A stretch of DNA of 64,000 bases from Apostichopus japonicus (Eukaryota; Echinodermata; Holothuroidea; Aspidochirotida; Stichopodidae). Below the pieces are notes generated by a model, which saw only the letters and a program-made list of their open reading frames with translations, did not search any database and was not told where the DNA came from. The DNA lies in assembly GCF_037975245.1 (NCBI RefSeq), contig NC_092568.1, positions 25,912,501 to 25,976,500 on the forward strand, in the 5' to 3' direction. The translations under genes and the position numbers were made by a program. Positions 1 to 12,500 of the stretch are shown in pieces (position 1 is the first letter of the stretch; each line of letters starts with the position of its first letter).

Positions 1-466
1 GCCAATTTTAATTCTTTATTGAAAAAAAAGAACTGTTCACAAGTTCAGTGACTGGTTTTCAGCTATGGACTTATAAAGTTAGAGAGGTATTCAGTTCTTA
101 TCACCAATTGTGAAAAATGCTCTGTTCTAAGATAAAAAAATAAATAAATAAAAAATAACAGGGCGTCATCGGTCAGAAACCTATATGATATGGCGAGTTG
201 TTTTTATTTCTAGACGGAAAGGAAAAACAATAGATGTGACCTCCTGAAAGCAAAATTGGATCAATCTATGGACAATAATGTAGTTTACTGACATGACCTT
301 TATATATCAAGATAAAGGATGAAGAATTTGTCAGTCATTTGGTGCAGACTTACCATTAGACGTACTTCAGGTAAATACTGAGTGAATACCTTTGAAACAA
401 TGGCATTGCTCCAAACTTTATCCTTTCCCCAACTCCACCTCTCACCCCTCTTGTAGAAGTACTTAC

Positions 467-3400
467 TCATGATGATGCATTGCACGATGACCAATGTTGC
501 ATGAACTGAATATGCAGAAAGAGACAGCAGGGAGAGACCAACAGGCAATTGCAAAACCCATCCATTCCACAATCTCACCCAAAAAGTTGGCACCAGAAAC
601 GTAATTGAATAGACCTCCTAACAGCAAAAGAGAGAAGGATAGTAGTAGGAAAGTAGAAAATACTGCCTCAGGTACCTTCTTCTCTATTCATATCAGCCAA
701 ATGGAGTTTTCCATCATTGGGTGAGCACTTCAAAAATGCCTGTTAGATTTCATGTGTGTGTCATAGTTCAGGATTGAGTCACTTAAGAAACATATAGGCC
801 TACTGTGCATCTATTGGTCATATCCATTCCTCTACTGAACCCATCCATACCTCTATTGATCCCATCCATACCTCTACTGATCCCATCCATGCCTCTATTG
901 ATCACATACATGTCTCGATTGATCCCATTCATGCCTCTGTTTATCACATACATGTCTCGATTGATCCCATCCATACCTCTCTTGATCCCATCCATGCCTC
1001 TGTTTATCATATCCATGCCTCTACTGATCCCAACCATGCCACTATTGATCACATTCATGCCTCTACTGATGCCATCCATGCCTCTACTGATCACATCCAT
1101 GCCTCTCTTGATCCCATTCATGCCTCTATTGATCACATCCATGCCTCTGTTTATCACATACATGTCTCGATTGATCCCATCCATACCTCTCTTGATCCCA
1201 TCCATGCCTCTGTTTATCATATCCATGCCTCTACTGATCCCATCCATGCCTCTATTGATCACATTCATGCCTCTACTGATGCCATCCATGCCTCTGTTGA
1301 TCACATCCATGCCTCAATTGTTCCCATCCATGCCTCTATTGATCCCATCCATGCCTCTGTTGATCACATTCATGCCTCTATTGATAATATATATACCTCT
1401 ATTGATCACATTCATGCCTTTAGTGATCCCATCCACACCTCTGTTGATCATATCCATGCCTCTATTGATCCCATCTATGCCTCTCCTAATCATATCGGTG
1501 CCTCTAATGATCACATCCATGCCTATTGTGATCACATCCATGCCTCTAGTGATCATTGACATACCCCTAATGATCATATCATGATACCATCAAATATTTA
1601 GCTATTACTGAATACATTGGTTACAATTTAATATGACCCAGTCTTCTTTTGTTAATTGTGCCATCTACAGCTGCACATCATTTCAGAGAATGAAGTGAAA
1701 CTGAAGTTACTTTCCGAGAAACTCGTTTCAAAAAGACCAAGTATGACCATTACCAACCAAAGGTCAATGAGGAACAGATCAAATTTAAAAAAAACTAAAA
1801 CATTTTAAAAAAAACGATACCTTCTGGGATTTTGTACCCGGTTTCACCTGGTTTACGCAAATTTCTTAGAACTGAGTCTGAATGTATATTGATGACGAGA
1901 CCAAGAAAGAAGAGAGCAATTCCTGACAACAACAAAAAGAAGAAAAACAGATATAAAACTAATATTGAGTCCCAGGCCTAGAATTTCACAAATTTAGCCA
2001 CTTGAAAGTGCTTAAAATATCTTTAAGCTGTACTGTACAGGCCTATGGAAGCAGCCTAATGATTCTTACTGATAATAAACATAATGCAGGGCTTAGTTTA
2101 ATGCAGAAATCATTTTGTTATAATGTGTATATGCAAAGAGAAAAATGCAGTGGCCATTTTGGGGAGTGGGGGGGGGGGGCTCCTGGCTATTGGCAAAATC
2201 CACAAGCATTTAGACAGATATCAGGATTATTTATTGTGAACTGGCATTCAATTAACTATGTTAATTGTAAGCATATTTCAATATTCCAGTCATTTTTCAA
2301 GGAACATTGTTAAACGCATGTAAACTTTGAATTTTTATTACTCCATATGATACAGCAATCGTTAACCATTAACCTGATTCATTTATATTCAACCAAGTTA
2401 TGTAAATTGTTTGTGGAAGCATACATTTACAAAAATACACCTTGAGTATCACGCATGTGCAAATTAACACATTTAGAAACACTTGCACCTACAAATTCAA
2501 GCCCTTTCAACATGGAAACCCATTCGCATCCATGTGAAAGTATGGATTTGCTTACATTTGCCAATTCACGCAAATTCAAATGATTGCTTAATGTAAAAGA
2601 TTTCTTTCCAAAAACTTTCTTACCAATTACAAATCTTGGATCAGAAAACCACCAATCTTGGTAAGTACTGACGTGTAGTAGATACGCTCCCTGCATAAAT
2701 CCGTTATAACAACAGAATACTAATGCCAATATGAACGGCACCACAGGAGTCACCTTTCCACCTCTAAGCAGGAAAGGAAAGATGAAAGTTCTGCAATGAA
2801 AAATGACAGAACAGTTGTAATCAAATGGACATTTTGAGAGCGATCGAAAACCTCACTGTACTCTGTGATGAAACAATTGTTTATCACCTTGCAGCTATTT
2901 TAAATCATATACTGTGGTCCCAAAATGGTCTTTGTTGGACTACACAGAATTCAGTCAAAGTAGGACTGGCAGTTCTCAAATTCCTGTTAATTACTTTACA
3001 ATTAAAAAGGTTTCTGCAGATCAATAGGTATTTGTCAGTACCAAGAGTATTTCCAGCATGGATCAGTCTGCCAGAAAACTTTCAATTCAAGACAAGGAAA
3101 ATTACTGCAGGGTTATTTGCATCTATAATGCAAAAGTTCGACGCAAACAGAATTTTGGTCTCCCTGCGCAGTTAATTAAATATACACACAACACATAGGG
3201 AGCTGAGACACAGAGTAGGACTGTGGTTCGCTGGGGATATTATACCATTTATCTTGAAAATTTCCATAGTTATTGGAAACATAATCAAATCCTGCTGGAC
3301 AATAATCCATCCCCAGTCTGTCATGTAGGCTGAATTTTTGACAAGTTTGTCGGAACAATTATGCATACTCTTTTAGCGAGGTAAAACTGTCAGTACCACC

Positions 3401-6400
3401 TCCACAGTGATCTGGCTTTAATAAGTGACGCCCCTCCTACCTGTAATCCATTAGTACAGTAGCATGATACTACACACAGACTTACCTTTGAAAGTAATGC
3501 ACAAGAAAAACTGCAACAAGTACTCTGCCAACTTTTGAAGATCCAGAGGAGTCAGTAAAAACAGCTAAATAGACTGGAATCATGAAGGACGGTAGCTCTT
3601 GAAGAAACCAAGCAACTTTCCCATGAATACCAAAGCCATAGACCTTAGTATTCGCATACCGCCCATACGGTGCCTGGAGGGATAGTCATGTGAAAAGGCA
3701 TTTTAAGAAACTTAAAGAGAGAAAGTTGAAAACTGAATGGGCATTCACATTTCATCAACATAGGTCTTAAAAAGGTGCAGAGGGAAGCTGTTAAGGGGTT
3801 GAATATTATCAAACAATAACTTCAATAGGTAATGTACAGTTCAAGAGAGACCTAAAGGAAAAACAAGTATTACCTTGATATTACATGTTCAAACCATGGA
3901 ATTGCGGTAATGTTACATGGCCGGCCAACTTTTATATAAATGTTCTTCTCTTTTCATCATCATAGGAATTGTTAGGTGTACAACTTACATCTAAATGAGT
4001 CAATCATCCTTCCTAAGTTAATCCTTTTTACCAAGCTCAGGGCTCATTTTTAAAAAAAATTTAAGATTGTCCATCGAACAACCTTGCCTCGATATTTGGT
4101 TGTCTGAAGGATTTTTTGGTTGTCCAAGGAATGCACCAAAATATACTACTGGAGTTGCCTGATGTGGTACATCGCACACATCATGTGCACTTAAGTTACT
4201 AAATATATGCCCAGGGACTATTATTTTAGTTACACACGTCCTGCGATTTTCCAACACTTGGATTTTAAAATGGCGAGCCTTGCGCGAGACCCGTACGTAA
4301 GTAATCCTACAATGTATCGATTTAGCCTTGTAGGTGAGTACTGTAATGTGAGGCTACGCAGGCTTAAGTCTTACTCTCAGTGACTAGTATTATTAAGATC
4401 AACTTTGCCAAAATTTTGGACAGAACTGTAGTGTACAGCATTGTTACAAACGCAGGATTTTGCATCTTGGACGCAATCTTATAGCAAGGGACACAAAACC
4501 TTCAAATTGCTTCCGTCTGGCAAACATTTTGGGGGAAACACCAAGTACACACACTCACAGCTAGGCCTATGAAAAACATAAACAATCTTTTGAATGAATA
4601 TCTTTCTTTCTTTTCAAAAAACACAACTTCTTCTCAAAAGAACCATAATTACAATCCTTTTTACAGATGATTGAATTTGTTTTAAACCTTTTTACTGATG
4701 ATTGAATTTGTTTCAAACCTTTTTACAGATGATTGAATTTGTTTGAAAACAAATAAATCTTGACAATCAACTGCAAGTACAGAGTTAACAACATTTCCAT
4801 TACAGAGATTTTCATGCTAACAATAGTCAATGGTGGTCTCCAAATTTCCTGTGATTTGATTGGCTAATAGCCCTTACCATTGTCTGCAAACATTCTTGCA
4901 TCTATTTATGATCAATGAACACAAAGGATGTTGTTTTTAAGCAACTACTTGTAACTATGGTAACTAGTCTACGGTAAACTTCCTGCTTCAGAATTTGCCA
5001 ATAATTTGTTGTTGTATACTACTTACAGCTTTCATCATTTGATTTTTTTGTGCACATTATAGACATATCACTATAGGCTTCCATTGTGCACAAGCCAATG
5101 TTTGTCAGGGGTCATGATAACTAAGTATTGTGCGTTCCTGTAGAGGTATTTTAAAGTGCATGTTTCCATGAAGGTCTGTAGAGGCAAAAGTTTTTCTTAG
5201 CAAAGGCAAACATTGTTAAGAACTTTTAACTATTAAACTCCTGGTAACAATAATGAGTATAAAGTCGACATTTTATGTGGTGTATGACACTGTTCATGAT
5301 TAATCAAATTGGGTTGCAGGAATTCTCTGGTAGTGAAAATGATTATTTCCAGAAACAGAGGGTAAACCCAGGGTATATATACGGCATGTACATTGCAGCA
5401 ATAAAAGAACATGCTGCATGCCCACATGCACAGTATAGCACTGTATACACGTTGTACTCCAGCTAGCTTGTCATACGTGCTTGGGCCGCCAGGGTCTGCA
5501 GTGTACAAAGTATACAATACTTAACGTAACAATTTGTGGATATGTACAGTATCCACATTCTGTCTTACTAACTACAGAACGTGCTAAAGTCTGCAAGTTA
5601 GCTATGCCAAGGGGTGGGCATACAGCTTAAGTGTATGATTTTCCCTCATTACGGAACGTACAAAATGTGATTAATTTCTAAAGTTGTTTCTAATATGAAA
5701 GTGGGCGATACCATCAATTTCAATATCACTTGTTTGGGGCAGATTTTGATTTTAAAGAATAGGGATTTTCCGTGGTTTGTTCAACGTGTGGAATACAAAT
5801 GCTAGTTGTCTGTCGGACAACCTAAGCAGTGTTTTAGGTTGTCCGGCGTGATTTTTGGTTGTCCCCGACGATCGGACGACCGTTAAATTTGAGCCCTGAA
5901 GCGTCTAAAATATCAAATAGATTGACTTACTAGTTGTGAAGTAGGAAGTTCTAGATAGAAACAGTGAGGTAAACCAAAATGCAAGGATGCAAATTGAACA
6001 GTCACAGAAAAACAAGTGCCCTAATTCTCCAGTTTTCAGATGATCTTAGCCATTACATGTACTATTAGTACTTACTAAAGACTCTATTGATTGACACTGT
6101 AAGTAACAAATGTACACAACTGTCTGTGTCTTTGAACAACAGTATTACCTTTTTTTTCAGTTCGTTTATGTAATACACTATTTGTGTATGGGTTTGTTAA
6201 ACCAATACATCCAAAGAAATATTTAGCTTAAAACAAGCATGTATCTTTTGCTTTAACAAAAATTCTCTTTTTGAAAGGTTGGAGGAGGATAGAGGTCATG
6301 GTTAACTAGTGTTACTAACCTTTAACATATACAATGCAAGAAAAACAAATATAGAGCATGCCAGCATAAACTGGCTCATTATGGTAATAACTTCAGACTC

Positions 6401-6487
6401 AGTTTTGTCAAAGGCTTCCAGGATCTGAATTCCAATTCCTGTCAATGTAAACTCCTCTTTCCTGTCTGCCATTTTGTCTGTCTCCAT
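467..6487 (-). CDS. Steroid 5-alpha-reductase (SRD5A1/2 family), 5 exons, 3' end missing
   Basis: Membrane enzyme that reduces the 4,5 double bond of 3-oxo-4-ene steroids with NADPH. Exons read on the minus strand: 6487-6320, 3673-3486, 2790-2624, 1922-1821 and 617-467, all with AG/GT borders and compatible phases (0, 2, 1, 1, 2). Joined they give about 258 residues. Family signatures: WFLQELPSF (exon 2, contains the glutamate equivalent to human SRD5A2 E57), LVHYFQRTF (junction of exons 2/3, tyrosine equivalent to Y91), CCYNGFMQGAYLL and DPRFVIG (exon 3), INIHSD and LRNLRKPGETGYKIPEG (exon 4), GGLFNYVSGANFLGEIVEW and RAMHHHE (exon 5). The last two exons are 102 and 151 nt, as I recall for vertebrate SRD5A2. 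The start at 6487 gives a longer N-terminus than human; an internal Met at residue 35 (MSQFML) aligns better. An acceptor-like TTTCAG lies just 5' of this ATG, so a 5'-UTR exon is likely upstream. The terminal exon (about 25 residues, FYLK...PF type) is not found in bases 1-466. SRD5A1 versus SRD5A2 is not decided. Confidence 0.94.
805..1583. repeat. 21-bp minisatellite with 210-bp higher-order unit
   Basis: About 36 tandem copies of a 21-bp unit of the type CCCATCCATGCCTCTATTGAT. Variants are arranged in a higher-order pattern: the block beginning with a TTTATCACATACATGTCTCG variant near 938 recurs near 1148, an offset of 210 bp (ten units). Because 21 is a multiple of three, the array stays open in one frame on each strand (7-residue repeats of MPLLIPS type on plus, MDGINRG type on minus). 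It lies inside the SRD5A intron between the exons at 1821-1922 and 467-617, so I treat it as non-coding satellite DNA. Confidence 0.93.
4038..5898. mobile_element. Candidate hAT-like non-autonomous element in SRD5A intron 1
   Basis: The left end reads CAGGGCTCATTTTTAAA and the right end is its inverted relative (TTAAATTTGAGCCCTG). Subterminal GGTTGTCC motifs repeat near both ends (4100-4135 and 5845-5880). The CAGGG terminus is typical of hAT elements. The flanking 8-mers (ACCAAGCT / AAGCGTCT) do not match cleanly, so a target-site duplication is not demonstrated. No transposase is seen inside. Confidence 0.45.
4655..4748. repeat. 31-bp tandem repeat, three copies
   Basis: Three consecutive units built on CCTTTTTACAGATGATTGAA followed by TTTGTTT, differing at single positions. 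It lies in SRD5A intron 1, inside the candidate element spanning 4038-5898. Confidence 0.8.
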
Positions 6488-9134
6488 TGGTGTACAGCCC
6501 TGAAAGATGGAGAAAGATTAAAAGTGATTTCCTTAGTAACCAAGTTGTTGAAAGTTAATCATTCCAGATGGGCCTCCTGCAGATTCAAGACAAAAAATCA
6601 TTTAAAGAAGACACCTTCACATTAAGAAAAGCTTAAGTAACTTAACCCATATAATATAAGTTGGTTCTACCATGCTTAAGATACACATCGTGCACTATGG
6701 GGCCAAGGCATAAATTATATAAGGCGACTCTTGATTGCGTAGCCTAGTTTCTATTCAGAGAATGTTATACCAAGTTACTGTTAGACCCACAAAGTGTGAG
6801 AGAAATATTATGCCTAACATTAAATGGCCTTTGGCCAACAGCATCGAAGTTGATGATGATGATGATGATTACTATGTTGGTACCTAGTCCTACGTTCAGA
6901 CCTTTGGTTTTGCAGGCTCAGCTTATGTCTGTTCTCTGTAGAAAGACAGCCATTGGAAAAGGCATATTGTAAAGCAGTGACTGTAACTTCTTTGTTAAAT
7001 GTCTGTCTTGGGGTCTGTCCAACAGGGAGACTAGACTTACAGGATACAAACACAACTGGCTGTATGCATGTACTTAGCCTAGGCCTAACTTACAACAAAC
7101 TGTGCCCTAATAAGTACAGTAATAGACCTATCTTAAAGTATTCCTGGGTTAGCCTTGGCTAGCCTAACTTGCTCTATATGTTACTTGTTAGGCTAGCTTT
7201 GGTCTGCTTCTATCAAACTTACGAATTAACAATTTCTGATCTAGCCTAACCAAGGAGTTTTATTGTAATGCACGTTATTTTATGTGAATACCGTACTCTT
7301 AATCTGTTAATGCGCTAAGGTCAAAGTCTTCTGTTGTATACAGCCATTAAATCATCTACGTAATCTTGGGATTAGCCTATGAAAACAAACTTTATTGTAG
7401 CCTGATGAATGTTTAACATATTAACTTCGCTAAATTAGTATAGGCAAGTAACTGTAAGGACACATTGAAATACTATGACACCTAATGCGCTTATTCAGAA
7501 TGGAAGATCGATGTGGGTTAATTTCCCCGTTTGTTTGCCTATTAGTCAATTGTGTTTGTTTTATATGTTTGTTGGCCTGTTATATTTTATTTTGCAAATA
7601 TATGGAGTTCATTAATGCGTTGAACAATGGTCAGAAACGAAAGCAAATTATAAGTCTTACTTTTCAATAGAATTTTAACGTCTTACAATTTGGCTGCCAT
7701 AGCAGGTTATACATCGAGGGTCTACACACGGGCACCTCAAAGTCAAACTTCGAAGAGATTGTTACCAATTCAGATCTCGCACCACAATTAATTGGTGCAT
7801 TGACTTACACACTAAACTCGTCACTTTCAAGACCTGCCAAGGCATAGATAGAAGTTTTCAAGTGGTATATCCTACCCACCACATGAAAGCTGAGATCTTG
7901 GCCTATCATGGCACTTGCAAATTTCCATATCATGACCGTTTAGATTTTTAGCTAGAAAAGGAGCAAGTTTAGCATACTGACCCCCACCCCTCCCCTTCCC
8001 CTTCCATCTGCTCGCCCGGGGAAATATGGACATTGAACCAAAGATTTTCTAAAATGGTTTTATCACCTTCGACCCCTCCCTATTTTCACACCATCTGTAC
8101 TTAAATGATGCTCTTTCACATAAAGGCAGAACAAACAATAATGGTTACTGATAATGTGCTTAAACAAGCATAATATTAGGTACTTTTCGCTCTTTTCTCC
8201 GACAATTTCGAGCGGATGTACACTACTCTTATTGTGGTGCAGAACCTAGCTGCAGAGGAAGACTGGTTGGGAGAGAGAGAGAGAGATTGTTTTGTCGTTG
8301 TATGCGCGGCTATAGCAATATCATCTCAGAAAGATAGAAACTATGGCCTATATCGCAAAGAACAAATTTTACAAGATTTTTCAGCATCTGGTTTAGTTTG
8401 GTCGGCAAGTTCAGCAACCCAACGAAGAATTACTACAAATAATAATTGCAGTCAATGTAATGAAGCATTCCTATAGTCGATTTTTCACCAAATGAAGGTT
8501 AATGAGAATTTCCTTACATATTTCATGCGGCTCCTAGTAATTCATCAATCACATCCTTGATCCCATATAAAAGTCAAATCGGAAAATTTCAACAAGTAGG
8601 CTATACATATATAGTCTCACTATTTGATGTGAGACACTTAATTCAACGTAATCGCATGACGAGAATTTTGGTTCGGTAACACTGAAATAGATAAAGATAT
8701 ATGTTTAGTCCGTTGTTTAATTCCTAAACACAAAAAGGTTGAATAAACCGCTCTTCAAAAAAGAACGATGACTGTGAGAGAGACAAATAAGCAAAACCAG
8801 ATTCTATATTAAATGTGATCAATATCGGCCGCAACTCAATATTGCACCATGATTATTTTAGTTACAACACAAGGCTGTGTTTTTTTTATTATTAACAATA
8901 TTGTATGACCTTATCAAATCAGACTACAAGTATTAAAATTGTTGATGAAACACATCATCTTTCTTTCTGTGTTTTCACATGATGCTTTCTTTGTTGCCAT
9001 ATAGTATATACGTGTGTGTGTGTGTAATACGCGTTAATACATATGCCGGGTATTAGCTTATACGGTAATGTGATTGGCAGAAATGGGACAGCGCCTACCT
9101 TTACAGGTCAAGTCACTTCTAGCATAATGCGACG

Positions 9135-9320
9135 AAATTTCTCGCAATGGAATAAAATTGGGCAATGGAATGAAATTGGACATCGGAATGAAATTGGACA
9201 ACGAAATTTTACGCGACGACAACCTAATTTCTCACTACGGTAACTTAAGTTACCGCGACGGCAACCTAAAATTCCGCGACGGCAACCTAAATTTCCGAGA
9301 CGGTAACCTAAGTTTTCAAA
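9135..9320. repeat. Two adjacent short tandem repeats (about 18 bp and 21 bp)
   Basis: First, three copies of an approximately 18-bp unit GCAATGGAATGAAATTGG. Then about four copies of a GCGACGGCAACCTAAATTTC-type unit. Both lie 200-400 bp upstream of the first selenoprotein W start codon. Confidence 0.75.
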
Positions 9321-9348
9321 CGGCGCGCCATATATTTCTGTGGTTGAG

Positions 9349-9383
9349 CAACGAGGTAAATGAATGATTCATTTACCTCGTTG
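9349..9383. repeat. 17-bp-arm perfect palindrome near selenoprotein W promoter
   Basis: CAACGAGGTAAATGAAT, one base, then its exact reverse complement. GTGGTTGAG occurs on both sides. It sits about 150 bp upstream of the start codon of the first selenoprotein W gene. Confidence 0.85.
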
Positions 9384-9528
9384 TGGTTGAGTGGAGAAAG
9401 GAACTGCGACAAGCCTTTGCCAGTTTCAGACCGACCAGTGACCAGCTAATATAACTTGGGTACCAGAAGGGCTACATTTCATTCCAAAGTACATAATCTG
9501 TGCTCGTCACTTATCTCAGTCGCCGAAC

Positions 9529-12500
9529 ATGACTATTAAAATTAAAGTAATTTACTGGTAAGTATAACATAATTGTTCAATATTTCAGTTACTAAGTGAA
9601 GTCATAACTTAGTCTTTGGACTAATGTTGCAGCACGATTGTACTTCCTAGTAACCCAGTTGAAACAAAAAGACAGCTCCCGTAGCAGAACGTGCACGGTG
9701 TAGCTATAGGCCTAGGCCTGTAACTTGTGAGAAATAGAACCAAATTGTAATTCTAAGAAACTGTAGGGTTAACTCTAATAACAGTAAACTTAAATATTAG
9801 TAGACATAGATTTGGTAAGTAAAAGGCATCTGTCCCAGATTTGGGCTGATATTGATGTGTTCCAACAAGATGTCTTAAAGGAAGAAATTTCGGAATTTTA
9901 AGGAAAAAGGTCTTTCATCTCACAGTATGTTTGTTCTCTCTGTATTAAGACTCTTAGTTGCTAATGTAAAATATGCTTTCATACCACTGTAATTTCTTCC
10001 TTGCAATTGTGTAAATTTTTGCGTTCCCTTTGACCAAGAGTTTCAGTCATGAGTTTGGTACAACGTTTGTGTGAATAAACTACTGTATTTCATACATCGT
10101 CAAAAGTAGTCATTTAAGTTTGAGATATTTAATTGATATTGTGTACAAAATTATTTACGTACAATAATTTTCGTGGAGCTGGTTGTTTGCAAATACTGCA
10201 AAGCATCCAGGATAAATGTTGTATCAGTTGCTCTATGGTTTGATGTAGTCTGTGCTTCACGAGCAACATGAAGGGTACTTTACAATTGAAGTAAGTGGGC
10301 AATACACTCACTGATGTAGTCAACTAAACCCGCCAAGCAAATTCATTTGTAAAAGGAATCCAGTTCGCAGTTTCAATTTGCAAAAGGTATTGTGGGGTAA
10401 ATGGAATATATGTATCACAAACCTGGCCCAGCATTCTTACAAATTTTTAGACCAAGAAGACAGCTAACATGTTATGCAAGAAACAAATCTAACAAGATTT
10501 TCAGGATTTGCACAGGTGGAATTGAAACTCTGAAGTACGAATAGGCCATATGCATAAATGAACTGTGTGGAATTTAGGGAGATATGCACACAGAATTTAA
10601 TGGTTCAATTAAATTGAGTTAAAAAGTGCAGTAATTTTATGCTGGCATTTTGTCTTGACACTCATTTACTTGATTTCCCGCATTCACAGCATATCTACAC
10701 CTTATTGAAGGGGGCTCAATTAAATCAGTTAAAAACTGCAGTATTTTTATGCTGGTATTTTGTCTAGATACTCATTTTATTTGATTTTCGACATTCAAAG
10801 TTGTTTGTATTACGGTACAGTACATCAATGTTGCATTGCATGCCTCCAGGCCTGCATATATATGGTACAGTAGCTAGTCAACCGCCAAATTTCCAGCTTC
10901 ACAATTTGATCTATATAGTCATTTTGTTATTGTATATTAGTAAACAGGTTTCACCATTTAATTTTTGTACACATTATAGGGATATCACTATACACTTCCC
11001 TTGTGAACAAGCCAGCGTATTGTCAGCGTAATGTTTTCATGGAGGACTAAAAGTGCTTCTGCTCAGAGTAATATTTGGGCTGCGTAGAATAAATGCCATA
11101 CTTATATTAATATTTGAAATGGCAGCATAATGAAAGAAGATTGAATGAAGTCTGATGACTTCAAATGCATCTGTCGATTTAAAATATCTGTGGCAAGGAA
11201 TAATATATCCAGAATCGCTTGGCGAAATGCTAAACAAAATGGCTCAATTGATCTTTACAAGTCAAAAGATCTTTATCATTTTCTGACAAAGGAACCATTG
11301 TATTTACAATCTGAGACAAACTGTAGAGACTTCCAAACTGCTGTGCAAACTTCAAGCAAAATATAAAAATAAAAACTTTCAATTGAATCACATTTAGATT
11401 TCAATATGAAGGATAGACCTATAGTAGCTGATTGATGATAGATAGTACACATTATTAGTTGTGCATGTTTGTCAGATCTCCCTTGCTTTGAAGCTTTTTC
11501 AAGTTTTTCTTTTGAGCCTCGTGAACACAGTCCTGAGTTCTTCACTCAGTTCAATGTAAGCATGTCTTTATGAACATTGAGGTGAAGGAGATTGAAATAT
11601 AAACCAATCCATTTCCAGGAAAGATTCTGATTGGGGCTTTAGTTGCTGGTATACATGTAACCAAACAAACTACATCAGGAACATATTGGAAGTTATTTAT
11701 ACTGTACAATAGTATCACCTGAGGGCCAGGCTGTACACAAATTTGTTGAATTGATGTACAGTGGCTACTTTGCATACTTGATTAAAAAACCTGAAATGTT
11801 CCAAGAATTATGAATATTTCATTTCATTTTCTTTCAGTGGTGCCTGAGGGTACAAATCCAAAGTAAGTACAGTATTTCAGCTACAGTTTTACCTTTTTGT
11901 TAACTTACATAGTGTTTTGTCTGGTGAGAACCTAAATTGTACAGGGTATTTGATATCCCAAGGCTGTTTGTCAGTGGGCTTAGATCATCGCAGAAGGCAA
12001 TTAATTGTACACTAACTAAAGGCAACATTTGTGCAACCTTTTTAAATATATCATGCAAAATTTGCTAATAATAACAATTTGGAAAGATACAATTAGGGTG
12101 CCGACTTGTGAAAAGGAATTGGTGGACTTAATTACACCCTTTAGAAAAGCTGATTTGCATGTTGTCCTATTTACCGCTATTTGTAAAAGACTAATTCACT
12201 TTATGCATGTGCAATGGAATGGGACATTTTAGAATGTGGAATAGGCCAAGCATATACACAGTAGTTCAGAAAGGTATAAAGCTAAAAGGTCGGCTTGCAA
12301 CAGTTGGATTTTAACATTTAAAATGTACAGTATTGTTCTTGTATGATATTGCTAAAGTACTGCACAAGTGGGTGTTTCAAATACCTATAAATACAAGGGT
12401 CAAGGATATAATCTGGTTCCAACAAATTTAACTCTTACTATCAATCTTTTAACTGAGTTAAAGCATTTTCAGTATGCAACTGTGCATTTTGATCATAATA

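Larger units (their letters stand above)
6488..9528. other. Intergenic region between divergent SRD5A and selenoprotein W genes
   Basis: The two genes diverge here, so both promoters and any 5'-UTR exon of SRD5A must lie within about 3 kb. I see no clear TATA box or recognisable promoter. Contents are a CA/TG-type microsatellite near 9010, short tandem repeats at 9135-9320 and a small palindrome at 9349-9383. Confidence 0.5.

Noticed and set aside
805-1584. 259-residue open frame of MPLLIPS repeats
   Set aside because: It is the 21-bp minisatellite read in frame; the opposite strand is open for the same reason and it lies in an SRD5A intron.
11845-11847. TGA as a premature stop making selenoprotein W copy A a pseudogene
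   Set aside because: It occupies the selenocysteine site of CGAUG, downstream exons stay in frame and a SECIS is present. The same holds for 23547.
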